A DNA stretch of 64,000 nt, from assembly GCA_933207985.1 (NCBI GenBank), contig OW240914.1:290242601-290306600 (forward strand), given 5' to 3'. The translations under genes and the position numbers were made by a program. Below the pieces are notes generated by a model. It was not told the DNA's origin, searched no databases, and worked only from the letters and a program-made list of their open reading frames with translations. The stretch is from Pelobates cultripes (Eukaryota > Chordata > Amphibia > Anura > Pelobatidae). Positions 14,801 to 29,800 of the stretch are shown piece by piece (within the stretch, counting starts at the first letter, position 1; every line of letters begins with the position of its first letter).

Positions 14801-17800
14801 ATATGACGTTATTTTGAGTTGTATATAGGATTTTATTATTTTGTGCCGGACATGGTAAAACACCAAAATATTTTGTGTTTTGTAAATTATGTTTTGTATT
14901 TGTAATAATCAATTAATTGGTAACATCATGTTGCATCATGGTATTCATTATCATTTCACAATGAATCTTGTTTGATCTAACAGTGGCTGGCGGAGACATT
15001 CTGTCCCTTTCTACAATGAGTTCTGTGGGTACCCAGCAAATTAAAGCTTTGGCACTTATCTGCCCCATGGGAGAGAATAATGAAGAGGCTGGAGGAACTC
15101 AATTGGCACTATTTTCTCTGACAGAAGATGTCTTTTCAAGTAAGCCTTGTTTGCAACCCATCATTGACAGAGGTTTTGTTATTAACAATTTTCATGTGAA
15201 ATTGTCCAAATTTTAAATGTTTAGCATCAGTATGGCAAGGCCAAAAATGCAGTGCAGCTTCAGCAACAACTTTTATAATGTTGAACTAATTACGGTTGTC
15301 CTCTTACCTTAAATACCACTAACACTAGAGACAACATAAAAATAAAATTAAAATTAGTTAAACATAAATGGTGGTGTAATAACGTTCCGTTCTTTTGGGT
15401 TGCCTGAGCCGTAAATCAGCATTGTCTTACTATTTACTTACAGACCCTGATAAATACAGGGATGAAAGAGGCATGTTTAATGACCAGGTGATTCAGAAGT
15501 GTCAATATGAAGTGGAAGACCCTCTGTGTTCTGCAGTGTTTGGAAGCGATGCCAGCTCAGTCTTTGGGTACTGCAGTTTCTCTCCCTTTATTTACAAATA
15601 TGTGCTCCCAGAGGTAAGTGACACACATTATAAGCATTCTGCTGATAATATTGTCTGTTTACAATGCATAAGTAGTCATCATTTCAAGTTATTCTGTTTA
15701 TCAGCTCTGTCTTAATGCCAAGAGCCTTAATAAGCTGACTCGGCCAGGTGCCATCTTTGCAGGGATTTTCTGTTTTCAGTGAAAAAGATTCTCTCTTCCC
15801 GAACTCTTTGGCTCACTCATTTTGCAAGCCGGCCTAGGAACGAAGTGTGGGAAACCAATGCACAGAAATACAGCTCTCACAACAGTGTAACAATTAACCT
15901 CCAAAAACGTGTTTACAAGGTTGATGTATACAGCTGTAACACATGCCGTTATGCTATTAATTACGCTAATCTCTTTTGGAGATTGAAGTTCTCCAACTAA
16001 GCTAAATGTACCAGTTAGTAGGTCTCTCACCAACCAAATGTGATAATCACAAAAAAAGATACTTCTTACTGTGTTTCTCTTGCCGCAAATCCATAGTCAA
16101 TGATTCTCCTAAAGTGATGTCTGCTACACCTTTAGTATGAGGTAGCACTCAGTGCATATTAGTAAGGGACTACTCCATCTACTGGTCAAAATAGGGAATA
16201 CTCCAAAAAGTATAATAAAAAAATGCCTTATTAAATAAGCAATAAGCAATCTATTATATCAAAACAAGATAATACATCTTACACAATAATAATTTCCATA
16301 TAGAAAGCCAACATCTATCACAGAGTAATAGTAAACATAGTAGTACCACAAATAAGAGAGAGAAAAAAATATGAATAAATACAATTTCTTCTGGTCAAAA
16401 TGTCTAATATTACCTTAATTATGTGAAAGAGTATCAGGAAATCCCAACGTGTCAGTGCTTGGCCTTTGTCAAGAGATGTCTGCCTCAACCAGGAACAGAC
16501 TGAAATACCTGAAAAAACTGTCAGTCAAACCCTTTTGTCCTATTAAATCTAATTGGATAACTATTGCTCATTCCAGAGTTTGACTTTAGATTTGTTAATG
16601 TGCCATAATTCCAATATATAAATGAATGGACTTTACAGCCACAAGCATATCCCCTTTTACTTCGTAATAATAAAGGACTGTTACTTTTGAAAGAGAAAAA
16701 ATGTCTTCCTTACTGGTCATTCACTTGCACTAATGATTTCCATTCATTTTCTTGGAAATGGAATGTGTTGTATAATTGAATTGGTGTGAACCTAAGTTAA
16801 ACAACTTGCAAGTCTATGAGATATAATAAGTGAATATGATTTACTCCAGAAAATCAATGGGGATTTAGTGAACCTACTAACGCCAGAGAAGAAAGTCAGA
16901 GGAAGTCAACTTGGACCTGGGTTTCTTTGCTGCTCTCCTCACCACAAGTGGCTGGCAGTGTTTGCAAAAGATGGCATGGTATACCTCCATGATTCACATA
17001 ACCTGGTAAGTGTTGTTCTTGTTGGTCAGAAAAAAAAGTGGTCTTTGATAATTCCTGGTATCTTCATGCAAGTTAGTTGATAGCATACCTCACTTAAGGT
17101 AGAATCACAGAAAGTTTGATGTTTAGAGTCTGGTATTAGGATCAGTGGGTCACAGAGCTGTTAGATCATGTCTAAGTTGTAATGAAATAATAAATGATCA
17201 CTTTAATATGTACTAATTTATACCTTCTTTTATGTGTTCCAGGAAAAATTTGCACAGGCTCATTGTCATTCATACCATACAGGAGGGATACAATCTTTAG
17301 CCTTTTCTTTGGATGGGCTTAGGATCGTCACCACAGGGATAGGGGATGGTGCGCTTGTGTACTTAAGTTGGAAGTGAGTACAAATCTTCATGATTAAAAT
17401 GAGGGGGTAATGGGGTTACAACACTGTTAACTGGAACTGTGCAAACTACACTGCATCACTTGATTAACTATTTTCATCAGTTGTGCAATAAGATTTTCTT
17501 AATCAATGGATTTACCCAGTACTCAATCAATTGACTCACTTCTCTTTTAGTTTTAACAGCAATGACGTGTGACTGCACCTATTACTGCTGCATTGTGACT
17601 GGCCAGTGTTGTGTTCATACTTAAAATGCTGGGTAGTTGGTGGGTAGTTAGTGCGTGCATGAGTGAATAGTTGTTGTAGTTTGTGTGTGCATGTGTGTGT
17701 ATGTTCTCAAGTCTGTTTGCTTAATAATGCAGGAATTTGGCGCAGTGCTTTAAAAATATCTTAAAGTTATCACCTCGATATTCCACGAGGGAGTAAGTGA

Positions 17801-20800
17801 AATATTTCTACTTTTCAATAAATACCTGTGACATTTTGAGAAATCAAATATGTACAAACACTAACTCACTCAGAGGAGCAGGTGTGGTGTGCTTGTAATG
17901 CTATACAATCAAGTCACAAATGGTAACCATTAAGTGGATGACAATCAGTGGAGGTGAATGAGATAAGAATGTAGACATTCGTGTGTGGCCTGACTCTTCA
18001 TGTGAGAAGTCGCATCTCCAGTGAGCTCCCTAATAGCTGACTCAAATACAGCTAAATATCCTCAACTAAACTACCCAAATGGGCAACAAAATAAATCTAC
18101 GGTGCCTTCAGAACCCGAGTACCCGGGCGCAGGCAAAAAAGCCGGAGACCTGGACAAATACTTCAGGGACAAAGTGAGAGTTCTCGCGGCCGACACAGAC
18201 AACAGTCACGTGGCACCATCTTTGCCACGCGACTCTCCTCCACACAGCCCGACACCCTCGGAACAATCTTCTATCTCAAGAATGTCGGCTATAAAAGACA
18301 TCTTGCACAACTTACCCTCAAAAAAAGTGTTTCAAAATCCAATAAGCCCAAATAATGTCTTTAAAGCGCAATACATCCCAGAGGCCATAGTCACGTGGCA
18401 GGAGGCTGGCAATCAGTCTTCTCCAATGCCCAGTGGCGAGGTCGGTTTCACCACATACTGTATTTTCCATAACCAAGGAATAACATACACAGGTTGAGGC
18501 CTAGTTGGGTCCCAAACACCCCTACCTACACTAACAACACACTAGAGAAGGGGCGTAGAGACCTCCATTTAGCTTGACTAGTCAGTCTTGGTTATCAGAA
18601 CCCCATGACAAAGTTTGAAGCTGGGCTTCTCCAATGCCAAATGGTTATCTCTTCAGGGAGAATAAGGCAAGCCCAAAACACATTTGGCTTACTACATAAC
18701 ACAATCTAAATCAGCTATAGGGAGTTTAGCTCTGCTAAATATCACACGTTACACTGCAATCTGCTACAAAGATACATATTGAAGTACAACTTCTAGACTT
18801 TTGCATTCCTTAACCATTTGACCCACCCCCCCAGCATTGTTGTTCCTGGGACCGAGTAGGCCCAGAGCGGTACTTATATTAGACAAATCAATTTTCTTAG
18901 GCTACCTCCTGGTCTAGTAAGAAATAACTGGATAATACGAGTGACTGACAAAGTGACAAAAGACATCTAAGAATACATGAAGTTAACGTCTTCTACTGTT
19001 TGTAACGCAAACTTAATTTTTCATTGGATAGAGCGCCAATAGGGTGCATTGTATATACTTGTTTTTGGTTATTGTTTTTTTTTATTCTTGTCATTGTTTC
19101 TTAGTTTCATTCATCTTATTGGGACATAATAATTTTCTTATTGTATCCTACCTGTTCAAAGATACACATTTCTAATTGTTTGAGAGTGACTTAGGTTTGC
19201 CGGGAAGTTAAAAGCGGGATGGGATTACTCAATATCCTCTCCTATAATGTAGGGGGTCTCAATTCGCCGGAAAAAAAGGCATATGGCACTAAGGGAATTT
19301 ATCCAATTGGGTGCAGACGTAGTCTTTGCCCAAGAGACACATGTAAGGGGTAGGGGCGCCCCCATCCTTAGACACCATAAATTCCCCTATGTTTATTACA
19401 ACAACTTCACCAGAAGTAAATCAAGAGGGGTAGCCCTCCTGATTGGAGCTAATGTTCCCTTCATTACACGAAACACATTGCTGACGAATCTGGGAGATAT
19501 ATTATACTTCATGGTCTTATTGTATCCTCCCACATAACACTTGTGACGGTATACCTCCCGAATAAACATCAATATGGAACCTTTTGTAAAATTATGTCTA
19601 TAGTGCAAAACAACACGACAGGCACACTAATCAGTGGTGGGGATTTTAACGAAAACGAAATTCAAGACTCCTTTCCTTATACTCCATGGGAGGCTCATAA
19701 GGCAGTGGTTAGGGGGGGAACTAATTAAGTGGGGATCACACGTCAAAAAAGAGAGAAACAAGAAAATGACCAAACTCCTAGAAGACATAAAACAGACTGA
19801 AGAGGCCCACAAGCACACTATATCTGACACTGATTACCGCAACCTCCTTTCACTGAGATCTGAACTTCACTCTCTACTACAAGATAAGATTAAAAAAGCC
19901 ATGTTATGGAGGAAGCAACTATATTACACTCTGGGGAACAGATGTGGCAAACTTTTGGTGCAAGCCCTAAAACAAAAGCAGACACTAACGTACATCCCAA
20001 AAATTAGGAAAACAGACAAAACACTTGCCCAGAAGATGGAAGACATAGCCGAAACATTCCAGGAAAACTATCTTTCACTGTATAAACTAAAAAAGGGGCC
20101 ATCCAACACTGACGAGATAAAAACATACTTGAATGACAAATTCGACAGAATCCTCCCACCCTCAGTGTCTTGATCATTAGATGAGCCATTCACAATGGAA
20201 GAGCTTACACAAGCCATCAAATCAGCCCTGAACAACAAGAGCCCTGGCCCGGATGGGTTCTTGGCCACTTACTATAAGACCTTTCAAAAAGAATTAGGCA
20301 AACACTATCTAGAGGCCATTAACTCCATCTCACCGAATAGAATAATACCCAGGTCCAACCTGGAGGATAATATCACTTTGCTTCCCAAACCAGGGAAAGA
20401 TTTGGAGAGATGCTTGAGCATGATATTTCTCATAAACGTAGATGTCAAGATTTTTACCAAAATATAAGCCTCTAGATTGAGACCCTTTCTCTCAGACCTA
20501 GTCCACCCTGATCAGGCCGGATTGGTCCCAGCAAGGGAAGCAAAAGACAACACCACCAAAATCATAAATCTGGTACATGTAGCTAAGCAAGCCAACACAC
20601 CAACAGTATTACTGACAATTGACGAGGCATTTGACAGGGTGGACTGGTCATTCTCAATAAGCACTTTGGAGGCATTAGGGTTTGGCAACCTGTGGATCAA
20701 ATGCATCCGGGCAATATACTCTGCACCAACTGCTAAATTGAAGGTCAATGGGCAACTGTCTGGATCATTCCCCATTACCAATGGTACGCGCCAAGGCTGC

Positions 20801-23800
20801 CTCCTTTCACCCCTTCTTTTTATTTTAGCTCTAGAACCCCTTCTACAGGACGTACGTAGATGAGTGAACATAGAGGGCATTCATATACAAAATCAGGAAT
20901 ACAAGGTGTCGGCATTTACCGATGGCCTTCTGTTTACCATTGCAAACCCTAAGAAAAGTTTGCCACATCTGATGGAGGTACTCACGAAATACAGTAAACT
21001 ATCTAATTTTAAACTAAACACAGAGAAATGCGAGATTCTAAACTTGAATCTCTCAAACACTCAAGTCTCCGTCCTCAAACAGACGTAAGTCTCCTTTCCA
21101 GTGGGCTAAACAGTCAATAAAATATCTGGGGGTACACATTAAAACATCGATTCGGACCCTATACTCAACACATTTTCCAGGCTTACTATTCTCTATACAG
21201 AAGAATCTAGACACATGGGACAAACCGCACTTTAGATGGATGGGACGGATTAACATTATAACTATGAACGTCCTCCCACACGTTCTATATCTCCCACAAA
21301 AATGTTTCCACATGGTCCGAATCATGCTTACGAAATTCATATGGGTCAAGAAAAGACCACGCATAGCATACCATATACTAACTAGGCCCAAGGAGAGTGG
21401 AGGGCTCAGTTGCCCTCAGATACTTCACTATCATCAAGCCATACACATGGAAATAATCACTGAATGGTCAAATGTTCATGACAGTTGAGCACACACCCGG
21501 TGCTGAAACACTTCTAGAAAATTATGCAAGGCATATAGAGACATACGCACAGAATTAGTTATCACATTTGATTCCTAAAATGTAACATGATGTCTGTAAT
21601 GTAAGTTAGCTATCAGATAATGTTACTGATTTGTATTGTACAATGTTCAACGATTCTCAAAATTTTAAAGCCTTTTCTGTGAATTATTGTAATGTACACA
21701 AAGCCATGCTACAATGACTGTGTTTGTTTGGATATAAAAAATTCTTACAAAAATACATTTATTTATTTTTAAAGTGTAGACGTTAAACGCAAGTGTTGAT
21801 TTAAGAAACCTGTTGGTATTTTTGAGCCATCTACCAGCTGTTGGTAGGTTTCTTACCTTATAGCATGTTTCATGTGAAATGCCAAAGATTTAGTAAGCAT
21901 TATCATCATCTTGAGACATTATCACTGCCTGTTTTGGTTTTTTTTTCAAGTGAAGTGGAAATCAATTAATATATTAATGCCAGCACAGAACTTACAATTT
22001 ATTTTGCTCCCATGCAATCTGTTGGGTAGACATTTCCCCTCTCCAATAAAGTTCATAAGAGAACATTGAAGTGGGGATTTAAACATATTTACATATGGAT
22101 AAATAGGTACCTTTCAGCTAACCTGCTACCATTTGTTTCCCTTGGGTGTTCTGGTCACGCTCCACTTCATAGTTATTATCTCATATCAGGTGATAAGAGC
22201 AGCGGCACACCTAATGCAGGCCCAATTTTCCTCCCTCTTCCCTTATCTCTACAGGCATTTTGCATGAATTTGAACTTAGTTTGTTAAATTTTAAAGAAAA
22301 AAAAAAATCATTATTATCTCTATGTACTATTGATCACTAGAGTAAAAGAAATGCACATATTTTACCAAAATTTTTAAATGTATTTTCAAGTAAGACTTAA
22401 ATGGTGATTTTTATTTTTTTCTACTCTAATCCAATATGCTACACCCACCTGGGTCTTAAATTATAAATTCTGCTACATTTCAGGACTACTGGCAATAGCA
22501 GACTACGAGAAGCCTATCAGCATGGACAAGATCTGGAAAATTCTCTGCAAACAGGCATGGAGAAGGAGGATAATGTGTTAAAGAAAATAATGACATGGTC
22601 ATCACAAGCAACTGTCTCCGATAAACAAGAGAAAGAAACAGAGGTTGGTAAATAAGATTAATTTAGTTATATACATTTTGTAGCTTTACATAGAGGGTCA
22701 TTCACAAATGAGTGAATTTATCAAAGTGGATTTCAAATTTAAAGACAGAAACTGAAAACAGAATTGACTTTGGCCTTAATTTTTAAATTTACTTTGAATT
22801 CCCAGTAATTCTCAGTTAAGTGATTAAACCCAATAGATACATTTTAAATGAATGAAGAATGAAATAAATTAACATATTAACCCCTTAAGGACCAAACTTC
22901 TAGAAAAAAAAGGGAATCATGACATGTCACACATGTCATGTGTCCTTAAGGGGTTAAAAAAATGACTTTCATTCCCCAAATATTTAACAAAATGAAAAAG
23001 CTAACTTGTTGAATATCAGAAGAAGGTAACAGGGCAGGGTATTAAAGGAACAGTTCAAGTACCATAGCCTCTACAGCTCATGTAGTGGTTATGGTGCCAG
23101 GAGTGCCCTTCAATGCAGGGCTTAGTTCAGTGGCCGAGAACGATCAACTGACACTTTTAGGTGAGTCACAGTCAGGAGAGCTGGGGCTAGAGTTGTATTA
23201 ATAAAGTGATTTAACTCATAAACAGCAGAGAGTTGAGCAGTGAGACTGCAAGGGCATCTATACATCAAAACTGAAACATTAAACTAATGTTGTGCTGTTG
23301 CTTAGAGCGTCCTTTTAAAATGAATTTAAATAGAAGCCGATCATCACATAAAAAATATTCTCAATAGTTTATTTTTGGAATTTGGCACTCCAGATGTTTT
23401 GGACTACATCTCCCATAATCCTCGTACAGCCACAAGGCTGGCAAAGAATCAATGGAGATGTAGTCCACCACATTTAGAGTGCCAAAAGTTGTCTACGACT
23501 GGTTTATCCAATGGTGTTGATTCTAAAGAAGTCACATTTCCTGTTTAACACATTTAATTTTATTCAGGATAATCCAACAAGTGTGGAGGTAACTGAACAT
23601 GATGATGGCTACACCAGAAATTCATCACTTGCTGCCAACCCCACCTGGCTTGATCAGAAAATGAACGAAGTATGTTTATCAGAAGTTTTTCGCACATATT
23701 GCATGTGTACATAACATGGATAATAACATAAGCACCTATACAGATAACATGTACATATATGGGATTCAATTTGTTGGTGATTGATGACATGTCTTGACAT

Positions 23801-26800
23801 TGGTGGAACTAATGTGGAAAGGGCCCTGGTGCAAGAAAGTTTTTTGGGCCCCCCTCTAGTACAAGATTGGCCAAAAGGTAGATTAACATGCGTACATCTA
23901 CAATGCTATACCAGGGGGTGATCTACCATTTGCCCATTCTTGCAATGCTGTATTTGTGAGCAGTGTTTGTGCATATAAATGTAAGTATGTTTTGTAAAAA
24001 GTATGTGAGATGTAAAGTATTGACATGGGTGTATTTGTATGTTCTGTTGCCATTGGAATGCAGCGGAGTGTTTGTATATAGTGTTAGTTTTTAAAAGTAG
24101 ATGTGCTTTTGTATTTAGTGTTGGTGTTTGATTGAAGGGGTGCTTGTATATATTTTAGTGGTTTAATACAGAGGTGTGTTTGTATGTAATGTTTGTGTTT
24201 GATTGCAGGGGTGTGTTTGCATGTCGTGTTGGTGTTTGCCTGGATGTACGCACATACACTGCCACATACATACATTCACCAATACATGCACATTAACACA
24301 CAGATACATATATAAACACACTGACACACACACAAATTCATATACACACGGACACATGCACACACCCTGACAAACAGATACCCACTGACATATACACTCA
24401 GACGCAGATGCACACCTTGACACACAGATACATCCATACTGACACACACATGCATGCCCTGACACACAGATACACACACACGCACCCCGATGCACACTAA
24501 CGTACAGATGCACAACCTGACAAACACACACACATTGACCTGCATACTTACACAGATATACATACACTAAAAACAAAGAGATATAAATACATGTACATTG
24601 ACACATAAGCACTTGCACAAAGTTATACACACTGACATATACACACCTTGAGACACAGACAGACACACTGTGACACAGATACACACACAGTAAACAAAAA
24701 GTAGGGTCGCACTCAGTCACAATATACCAACGCAGGGTGCTACTGAGCAGGGGTTAGCAAACTCCAAGAAATACGTAGTAATGAAAAAGATCTCAGGCAC
24801 TCACTGTACTTGGTTCCAGGCAGATTTATTACAACGTTTTGACCTATACAGGTCTTTATCAAGCTTGAGTGCCTGAGATCTTTTTCATTACAGATACACA
24901 CACAGTCAGACACACACACCGTGACACAGGCACCCACAATCTGACATAAATACGTAAATCTCAAGCCTAATATTTGCAACCTCCCTCCTGTTAACATACC
25001 TTTAGTTTTTCAGGAGGGTGGCTTGCTTGCTGCTGCTGGCTGAGAGAAGAGAGTGCTGCAGCTCCTGTCTCTCTACCTTCACGCTGCCTGTGTGCCTTCC
25101 TTTCCGCCACCTTCTCTCTCCCTCGTGCTGCTCTTTACGTAGCTGTAAGGAAGTGATAGGCTCTCACTTCCTTCCAGTTGGCAGATATTACAGGGACCTG
25201 TTCAGCGATAAGACAACAAGACGCATCGGACAAGACAAGAAGACCTTAAGTCCCTGAGCTAGTGGGCCCCTGTTAGTTTCGCCACTTTGTCTTAAATCAT
25301 CAGTAAAATATGGCTTGGTAAGGTAAAGGGACCAAATTAAAAAAACCTATAAAAGGCACTTTAATTTCTTTTTTGATATGCAATAAAAATAATGGATGAA
25401 TTTAATAAGCCGCTTATTAATTCCAAGTGTCTTCCCTAACACTGCATGAAAAAGTAAGGTCGGAAAAAAACCTTTGTAAATTATGCTTTTGTCATGGTTA
25501 TAAATTACTATAATAACGCCACAATCACTATAATACATTAAAGCGACATCTGTATGGAGGTCACTCAAGGTAGGCGATTGCGGGGATTCTCCAGCAGCCA
25601 TGGGACCTCATTTACAAGTTGTACACACAGCAGTCTTGGCGATCTCGGCATGTACATGCTGTTACTGGACGGCCTCACTCCTGAGGCCTCTCCAGTAATA
25701 ACCTTGATAGGCTGCCACAGTCCTAGCACCACTGTGACAGCTTGTCCTAGGGCATGATTGACAACTGATCTCTGACTGCCACAGTGCATCCTCGGATCAA
25801 CTGCCATTTGGCTACTGCTGAACTACCTCATAATTTAGGCAACCTAAAGAGCCACACCACCACTATAGTGTCAGAAATAGATGTTTGTATTCCTGACATT
25901 ATAGTGTTCCTTTAAGGACAAAACTGTGGGAGAAAAAATCCCAATTTTTAAACAGATTTTTACTTTTTATTTTTTCCCCCAAAATAATATTGCATTAAGT
26001 ATACAAAATTATATATAACATGTACAAAGTGACAGAAATCCAGAAAATGGGAGTCACCAAAATGATTGGAAAATAACTAAAGACACCAAATTACTAATGT
26101 TTATTTACTGAAGGATACTTCTTTATTTGCTACTAATATTATGTTTCCTTTGTTCTTCTTATTAAAAGGCAACAAAGAAGGAGACACAGAAATATGCCAC
26201 TGAGAAAGATTACTTGAAACAAACGATTAAAAAGCTCCGCCAGAGAGTAAGTAGCTTCTATTTTTATTCTAAGGATATTGGATTCCAATGCTCAGAATAC
26301 ATTAACCCCTTAAGGACACATGACATGTGTGACATGTCATGATTCCCTTTTATTCCAGAAGTTTGGTCATTAAGGGGTTAAAGGAACACTTTAACTTTAA
26401 ATAAATGTATAGCGGTGAGATTGCTCAGTGGGCTAATGCATCATCAGTAGAATCTGTTCAACCCTTGGGTCACAGGTTCGGGTTATAGTAAGAATCCCTG
26501 GATGTTGGGCTAAGGTAACATCCCCAGGACGTACTTGAAAACCAGAGTAATCTGAATGTACCTTTCCTGGTTAAATACTTTGTTAACCCCTTAAGGACCG
26601 AGGACGGTTCAGGACCGTCATCGGCATTTTTGCCTTGAGGACCGATGACGGTCCTGAACCATCCTAACGGTCTGGGGGTACTTACCTGATCGCCGTCGTT
26701 CCCCCGGCGGCGATCAGTGTTCCTCCTGTTGTGGGGAGACTGCCTGCAGCCCAGACAGTCTCCCCACGGCAGATTAGGACCCCTGTGGCCATGTGATCGC

Positions 26801-29800
26801 TTAACACAGCGATCACATGGTCACAGTAGGTGTCCATGTGTCCGCCTGCAGGGGGACTGTCTGTGCTGACAGGCAGTCTCCCTGCAAGTGTAAAATCAGA
26901 AAAAAAAATAAAGTTAGTGTTAATAAAAAATAAAAAAATAATTATATATGTGTATATATGATATATAGACATATATTATATCTATATAATATATGTCTAT
27001 ATATCATATATATATAATGCCATACTAAGTGTATTTTTATATTAATATGTACTTATATTAATTTAAAAATACACTTATAATTAAATTACACACGTATATA
27101 TATAATATATATAATAACTATATATATATTGTATATATATATTATTATAAAATATAAATAATAAGTAATTTAAATTAAATAAATTTTTTTTTAAATAATA
27201 ATAAAAAATGTAAAAAAAATTATAGCTATATGAAATTTTATTCTAACTGTATTTTAAAATTAATATATATATATTTATATCAAAATACACTTAGAATGAA
27301 TTTGTATATATATCTATGTATATAAAAATAAATAAAAAATAATAAGAAATATACATACGTCCATATACAAAATTACATAAATAATTATATAAATATACAC
27401 GTAGACTTCAAATATATAAATATGCATATATATTTAAATTCTACGTGCGTATTTATGTAATATTTTTACATAATTCAGTAATTTTATTGATTGCAATTTG
27501 AGGGACCTGCCTGCCAACCCAGGCCGAAATTCCAGAGAATTTAATTTGCTAGCACTGTATTTTACCCTGTAACGTTCTACGACACCCTAAAACCTGTACA
27601 TGGGGGGTACTGTTTTACTCGGGAGACTTCGCTGAACACAAATATTAGTGATTCAAAACAGTAAAACATATCACAGCGATGATATTGTCAGTGAAAGTTA
27701 CTTTTTTTGCATTTTTCACACACAAACAGCACTTTTACTGATGATATAATTGTTGTGATACGTTTTCCAGTTTTTAAACACTAATATTTGTGTTCAGCGA
27801 TGTCTCCCCGAGTAAAACAGTACCCCCCATGTACAGGTTTTATAGCATTTTTGAAAGTTACAAGGTCAAATATATGGGTCAAATATTTTTACATTGAAAA
27901 TGGCCAGGTTGGTTACGTTGCCTTTGAGAGCGTATGGTAGCCCAGGAATGAGAATTACCCCCATGATGGCATACCATTTGCAAAAGAAGACAACCCAAGG
28001 TATTGCAAATGGGGTATGTCCAGTCTTTTTTAGTAACCACTTGGTCACAAACACTGGCCAAAATTAGCGTTCAATTTAGTTTTTTTACTTTTTTCACACA
28101 CAAACAAATATGAATGCTTACTTTGGCCAGTGTTTTCGACTAAGTGGCTACTAAAAAAGACTGGACATACCCCATATTGAATACCCTGGGTTGTCTACTT
28201 TAAAAAAAATATGTACATGTGGGGTGTTATTCAGAGATTTATGACAGATAATAGTGTTACAATGTCACTATTGATAAATTTTAAAAATGTATGTTTTGAA
28301 ACCGCAATATCCTACTTGTACCTATAGCCCTATAACATGCAAAAAAGCACGTAAACACTGGGTATTTTTAAACTCAGGACAAAATTTTGAATCTATTTAG
28401 CAGTTTTTTTCATTCGCTTTTGTAGATGAGTAAAATATTTTTCAAGTAAAAGTCAAAAAACATGTATTTTTTTCAATTTTTCATCAGATTTTTGTATTTT
28501 TTTTAAATTAAAATACATGAGATTATATAAATAATGGTATGTAAAGAAAGCCCCTTTTGTCCTGAAAAAAACAATATATAATTTGTATGGGAACAGTAAA
28601 TGAGAAAGCGGAAAATTACAGCCAAACACAAACACCACAAAAGTGTAAAAATATTCCTGGTCGCAAATGTACAACATCGCAAAAACAGTCCAGTCCTTAA
28701 GGGGTTAATATTATTACATTATTATTTACTTGGTGCTTGGAGTAGTTCTTCATTATTGTGAAAGAGTGGCCTCTACTGGATGTTAAGATTACTGCAGTTG
28801 AAGCGTTTTAAAACTCCCTAATTTTTAATATCTTTCCTTTCTATTTTTAAGTTTTGTTTATTTATTTTTCTGTATAACCGTTCTTATAAATTGCTCTTAT
28901 CCAAAGTACTTACATTTAGTTAATCATAATTGAGTCTAGGCATGGTTGTAGTCAGAGGGATATATAATTACACATTCTGGCACAAAAGGAGTAAAGATTG
29001 CAAGTAACCTCTGTACTAAGCCACATTTACTCACCCTACTATTATAGTAGTTTGAAAATATCAGCATCTGTCTGTCCTTAAAGGGTAACTATTACTCTTT
29101 TTCCCTATATATTTTTTTAACTTATGTTGCCCTATTCCACATCTCCATCTGATGTCACCTTCTCGTGGTCCAATCTAATTCATCTCATTGATATGCATTA
29201 AACTAGACTCTTTCACTGGCCCATATAGTAATTCATATATGAATTAATATTTGCTCACTCAGTACAGGGCTGTCATTGACCTTGCACCCCTACTACCCAG
29301 ACGATCCTTCGAGGGTTATCATTTGCCAGCTACACTCCTAACTGATGAAGGAATGTATCATGGCAGCAGCTCAAGCCCAGCACTAAATAGACAAACTGAT
29401 CAGCTATGGTTTGTTTAATGAAAAGTGAATACGTGACTTTCAATGGCTGAGAGTTATATATCGGATTCATTAAAACATAGACAGGTATATTCACCAAAAC
29501 AGGAACCTTGAAGAACAGACTTGCAAATGTTAGTCTGAAATATCAGAACTGGAGACATTTTCATATTTTTGCCTAAACTTTGCATCCCTCTGTCAATTTT
29601 TCATGGTTTCTGATTTTATGAATAAACACCAGAGATATCAAAAGTCTGGCAAGAAACCACTAACCACTCTCCGAGAGGAGAGTCAGATGGTTTAAAAAAC
29701 TTTATAATCATATGTTCTTGTGAACAAGCCAAAAGCAGAGTGAGTAAGTTGGGCTGCCCTTTATTGCTAAAAATAATTTCAGAAAATAGTTTTTGAACCC

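Noticed and set aside
22644..22653. Alternative exon 13 donor GTAAAT at 22648
   Set aside because: It leaves phase 1 and reads into TAA at the start of exon 14; the phase-0 donor at 22644 keeps the conserved frame.
24084..24720. Long minus-strand frames rich in Cys, Val and Ser
   Set aside because: Minisatellite translation, not a cysteine-rich secreted protein.
26420..26490. Functional tRNA gene
   Set aside because: Boxes A and B are present but the LINE-type tail and broken stems show a tRNA-derived SINE.
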